Assembly: GCA_002328075.1 (NCBI GenBank)
Contig: DCVT01000055.1
Location: 19,757-83,756 of the forward strand
Length of the DNA stretch: 64,000 nt
Reading direction: 5' to 3'
Origin: Anaerolineales bacterium UBA2181
GTDB taxonomy: Bacteria; Chloroflexota; Anaerolineae; Promineifilales; UBA4811
The translations under genes and the position numbers were made by a program. The notes beneath the pieces were generated by a model. It was given only the letters and a program-made list of their open reading frames with translations. It made no database searches and was not told the DNA's origin. Positions 63,001 to 64,000 of the stretch are shown here, piece after piece. Position 1 is the first letter of the stretch. Each line of letters begins with the position of its first letter.

Positions 63001-63492
63001 GCCGGCGCTTCCGCCTGGCTGCCGGTGGATGCCGAGAAACCGACGTTGACCGGCTGGGTGCTCGAAACCTACGGCGACTATCGCATGCCGTATCTGGTGT
63101 ATGCCCGGTTCCGGGACGCGGTCGGCCGACCCTACGGCCCGATCATGGACTGGATCATCTATGACCCGGACGCGCCCAGAATCCAAAAGGTGGAGGTGCT
63201 GCGTGGCGGCCGGCACGTGCAGGCTTCTGGGGATAACGTGGTGGTGCGGATCACGGCGTCAGACGGCAACACCGGCGTGGCGCAGGTGCAGCTCAGCCAC
63301 ACCGCGGATTTTGCCGCCTGCGAGCAGGCTGACTTTGCCGGGCCGATCACCAACGTCCCGTGGACGCTGGACGGCGGTGGCCGGGTCTATGTGCGGGCGG
63401 TGGATCGGGCGGGGAACGTCTCTGAGCCGGTCAGTGCAGAACCGGTGGAGCGCATCGTCTTTCTGCCGGTTGTGATGCGCGCCGGCTGGTAG
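57007..63492 (+). CDS. giant modular surface protein (GLUG repeats, BACON, PKD-like, DUF11) with FLPVVMR tail
   Basis: GTG 57007 follows AAAGAGGAGG; the open frame upstream is not used. The 2161-residue product has a signal peptide (VGVVGLVMLVALGGALLVHS). Four modules of about 350 residues begin at about 40, 372, 717 and 1078, each with GAGTRDDPYLV, DINL, SGSLDGAGY and many YTGGLAG-type GLUG units ending in WDTESSGQ. Three BACON-like domains (VTWTATSNDAWIQVTGG pattern, about 1407-1675), an InlB-like repeat (GYRLGGWTEDG), a PKD-like and a DUF11 domain (SVESGDVLTYSLFLRN) follow. It ends RIVFLPVVMRAGW, like the protein at 30102. An exported adhesin or fibre protein is likely. Confidence 0.9.
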   Translation: MSNRITRTSVGVVGLVMLVALGGALLVHSQEAPAALAQSSFDGGAGTRDDPYLVATAAQLDSVRQHLDAHFRLTADINLGVAPYSAGAGWQPIGAQDAGQRFSGSLDGHGHVIYNLTINRPLTGHQGLFGYLDGVTVRNLTLENVAVHGRGYTGGLAGRVANSLIAGVKVSGQVKGETSTGGLAGDLDLSTVHLASSSATVQGTDYTGGLAGSVSRSTLYQSHSTGSVSGVASVGGLAGSLTTSVTLIDTYSRAAVHGESRVGGLVGLLSSTTLRRAYSTGQVTATTATSIGGLIGEQVPGSIILDCTWDTQTSGQAESAGGAGVVGKTTAEMQQATTFPRHNFGSLWRIDEGRDYPVFQELSTYALPQPVTLTGDGTPESPYLIHNAAELNAMREVLTATYRLANDIDLTATVVWDNGKGWLAVGSSSTPFSGALDGAGYAVRYLTMSRPATQYQGLFGYLNGATVSNLRVESVSIEASSYTGGLAGQALTSRFQNVQVSGEVTGDIYTGGLVGYLQDGNIFGASSSAAVRGSDTVGGLVGYTRGAVMVVRSHSRGSVVGSSDVGGLVGWHYGAVGGPTIIADSYSWAAVSAASRVGGLVGYNYYAFVYRSYSTGQVTGSSDVGGLVGLATPATGYLTNCLWDTESSGQATSAGGDGVAGKTTTEMQQRTTFGRFRFAALWQMDEGQGYPTFGDVTTYTQPQPLAPDGARGLGQAPFSGGAGTDEDPYIITTAGQLDAVRLVMTATYQLGADIDLADSVVWDGGQGWTPIGNSTQPFSGTLDGAGYTIRNLTVSRPRTDYQGLFGNLSGATVRNLTLEGVSVHGRQYVGGLAGFAAGSAIQNVRVEGEVFSDLSYTGLVVGRADDTVIERARVRGKVAGGQHYTGGLAGYLSGGTIHDAASAAQVLGSNYTGGLVGYTYGAASIFHSYSLGEVQGAQYTGGLVGWHSTHAVIADGYSRAAVTGTSYVGGLVSYLGSAYVYRSYSAGPVTGATNVGGFLGYFQWGTLADCYWDVESSGQATSAGETGVAGKSTAEMQQLATFSRYNFGALWQIDEGRDYPVFQDLTRYAQPLPVAQVQFDGGDGSPGSPYIITTPDQLNAMRRVLTATYQLGADIDLAATVVWDGGRGWTPVGVLWGPLSDPTQRFKGSLDGAGFAIRNLAVIRFRTAPQGFFGHMENATIENLRLENVSIYTDYGAGGLAGSASGSTIQNVHVSGEVLGTASTGGLVGFQTDGAILNGSNTAWVQGGNGTGGVVGYLSGSGLATVEESYNLGAVEGGPRVGGLIGHLYYGAVYDSYSRGPVSGVQDVGGLVGHANTNYSKAYRSYSTGVVSGTTNVGGLLGIDLNHNAIFADCYWDTESSGQIASAGGTGKTTAQMQQQATFANYDFLDIWGIDEGDSYPTHRRTAAVVALHPVARSYRNNTSAAQTITVTANVTWTATSNDAWIQVTGGAAGRDNGVITYTVAANPLPDLRVGTITVAGQHGAITRTFTVRQAASLEITPQQRRHDAAASSGHEVGVTGNVPWTAQATAGWIVITSGDEGTNAGEVRYRVEDNHLPTPREGAITLSGGGLTRTLRVTQSGAVPALGIVPIYHAHGMGASAGHSSTVSANISWTATTADDWITVTSGGNGAGDGTVVYSVDANLAPLPRLGAITVSGGNRLLAFRVHQALSWRITVSANDAAGGSVSGGGYLAAGQPLTVTATANPGYRLGGWTEDGVAVSTDSEYALTATRNRDLTAVFLALAPVSKVTLSYRPTGALLVGNPVRLTVQADGERPLAYAWTLNGGPVGENRDTWETLLAVAGTYTVGVTVTNVVNGAYAQVVLTAIDPSIGKPDLSLSDKVGSLTSVESGDVLTYSLFLRNTTDVAATATLTDPIPAYTTYLAGSASASDKGAVTLNAGALVWHGQVISGTPVLVQFAVMVGDAPIGAGVVNTATVADGRGQAVQLSAGSRFNPGYRFSINDGALATNVPTVTLRYAWNVEDAIAHVQFCNDGGFGAGASAWLPVDAEKPTLTGWVLETYGDYRMPYLVYARFRDAVGRPYGPIMDWIIYDPDAPRIQKVEVLRGGRHVQASGDNVVVRITASDGNTGVAQVQLSHTADFAACEQADFAGPITNVPWTLDGGGRVYVRAVDRAGNVSEPVSAEPVERIVFLPVVMRAGW

Positions 63493-63516
63493 GGGCGAAT
63501 CATCATTCGCCCCTAC
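63489..63516. repeat. GTAGGGGCGAAT palindrome supplying the stop of the giant gene
   Basis: GTAGGGGCGAAT (63489-63500) and ATTCGCCCCTAC (63505-63516) surround a 4-base loop. The TAG at 63490-63492 within the left arm is the stop codon of the giant surface-protein gene. Confidence 0.85.
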
Positions 63517-63531
63517 ACCGCCGTCCGCCAA

Positions 63532-63560
63532 ACCTCGCGGGTCTCCAAGACCCGCGAGGT
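63532..63560 (+). terminator. perfect 13-bp hairpin downstream of the giant gene
   Basis: ACCTCGCGGGTCT (63532-63544), a 3-base loop, then AGACCCGCGAGGT (63548-63560). It lies 40 bp after the stop. There is no U-tract, so it may be a terminator or a further dispersed palindrome. Confidence 0.5.
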
Positions 63561-63623
63561 ATTCGTGCGCCGTGGCGCGGTCAGGCAGGACGTGTGGGCG
63601 GTTTCTAAGAAAACCACCAGGCG

Positions 63624-63654
63624 TGTAGGGGCGGGTTTCAAACCCGCCCCTACA
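63624..63654. repeat. 15-bp-arm GTAGGGGCGGGTTT palindrome
   Basis: TGTAGGGGCGGGTTT (63624-63638) and AAACCCGCCCCTACA (63640-63654) flank one base. It is the most complete copy in the window. Confidence 0.88.
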
Positions 63655-63693
63655 ACCAGAACCCCGTCCTTCGTCCTTCGTCCTCCGGCCCCC

Positions 63694-64000
63694 TCACCCC
63701 TCCCACCACACCAGCGCCGAGCTCATCCCGCCCGGCCAGACCCAGCGGCCGTCCTGAACCGTCAGGCGGCGTGCCAGCAGGTCGCGCAGGAACGGGTCGT
63801 GCTCGTCGCTCTCGAGGCCAAACCGGCGCTTGATCTCTCCCAGCGCGTCGTCGAGTGATTCGTGATTGGTCACATGTCGCCGGCAGATCTGGTGGCTAAC
63901 ACCCGCGGTATCGGCCACGACCTTGAAGGCATCCTGATCGTCACTGGACAGCGCCTCCGCACCGACCAACTCCAATAGGGGCGGCAACCAACCCTTCACC
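63694..64000 (-). CDS. transposase-like fragment, cut by the right edge
   Basis: The first part seen (WLPPLLELVGAEALSSDDQDAFKVVADTAGVSHQICRRHV) resembles the DDE region of a transposase, with DD in the catalytic context. The second part (DDALGEIKRRFGLESDEHDPFLRDLLARRLTVQDGRWVWPGG) does not obviously belong to it. The frame continues through the right edge (its only internal start would be GTG 63999), so the true start lies outside. It may be an IS element end fused to another gene or a divergent transposase. I cannot name the family. Confidence 0.5.
   Translation of the reverse strand, partial: VKGWLPPLLELVGAEALSSDDQDAFKVVADTAGVSHQICRRHVTNHESLDDALGEIKRRFGLESDEHDPFLRDLLARRLTVQDGRWVWPGGMSSALVWWEG

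Overview
The window is about 64 kb of GC-rich bacterial DNA. No rRNA, tRNA or taxonomic marker gene was found, so the assignment is by inference: a member of the Chloroflexota, most likely of the Anaerolineae/Caldilineae type. The pointers are a SARP-type regulator fused to NB-ARC and TPR domains, a MalT-like LuxR regulator, repeat-rich secreted proteins ending in an FLPxVxR tail, EthD and SnoaL-like proteins, an AbiEii-type toxin pair, and many GTAGGGGCG palindromes.

1-7.8 kb is a coherent catabolic locus. One minus-strand series encodes a nitroreductase, an unknown 154-aa protein, the two subunits of a CoA-transferase, a sugar-type ABC uptake system (lipoprotein, ATPase, permease) and an esterase cut by the left edge. 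It diverges from an IclR regulator. Two consensus promoters stand back to back, and their -35 hexamers form the two arms of one palindrome. 8-10.4 kb holds an HhH-GPD DNA glycosylase, a beta-carbonic anhydrase broken by an amber codon, and two small Cys-rich proteins. 10.8-15.6 kb is a minus-strand methyltransferase cluster: a UbiE-like enzyme, an LCMT-like enzyme, an isoprenylcysteine-type membrane methyltransferase, an SDR fused to a gutted LCMT-like domain, and a Trm112-type enzyme behind a strong promoter.

16-25 kb carries an AbiEii-type toxin pair whose toxin runs into a dispersed repeat, an LppM-like lipoprotein, a GH99-like lipoprotein, an MBL hydrolase and a membrane protein. 24.5-34.8 kb is a scrapyard: truncated acyltransferase and response-regulator genes meeting head to head, a polysaccharide deacetylase with a stop and a frameshift, a frameshifted Pmp-type adhesin running into a tandem repeat, and two intact genes (an alpha/alpha-toroid protein and a P-domain surface protein).

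34.9-45.4 kb has an 867-aa protein resembling cargo of extracellular contractile injection systems with a D-Ala-D-Ala-peptidase-like motif, an acetyltransferase, an alpha/beta hydrolase, and a 979-aa SARP regulator. Downstream of the SARP gene lie two promoters with the textbook SARP layout (two heptamers at 11-bp period, then 8 bp to the -10), driving a SnoaL-like gene and an operon of a 36-aa protein, a secreted protein, an esterase and an EthD protein. 45.6-56 kb carries an M20 peptidase, a MalT-like LuxR regulator, and an ABC export cluster behind a promoter with three direct repeats. 56-64 kb carries a RHH/PIN toxin-antitoxin pair, a 2161-aa GLUG/BACON/DUF11 surface protein and a transposase fragment.

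Two themes stand out: regulatory DNA that can be read directly from the sequence, and an unusually high density of broken or chimeric genes, often abutting repeats. Two GTAGGGGCG palindromes supply the stop codon of the gene they follow.
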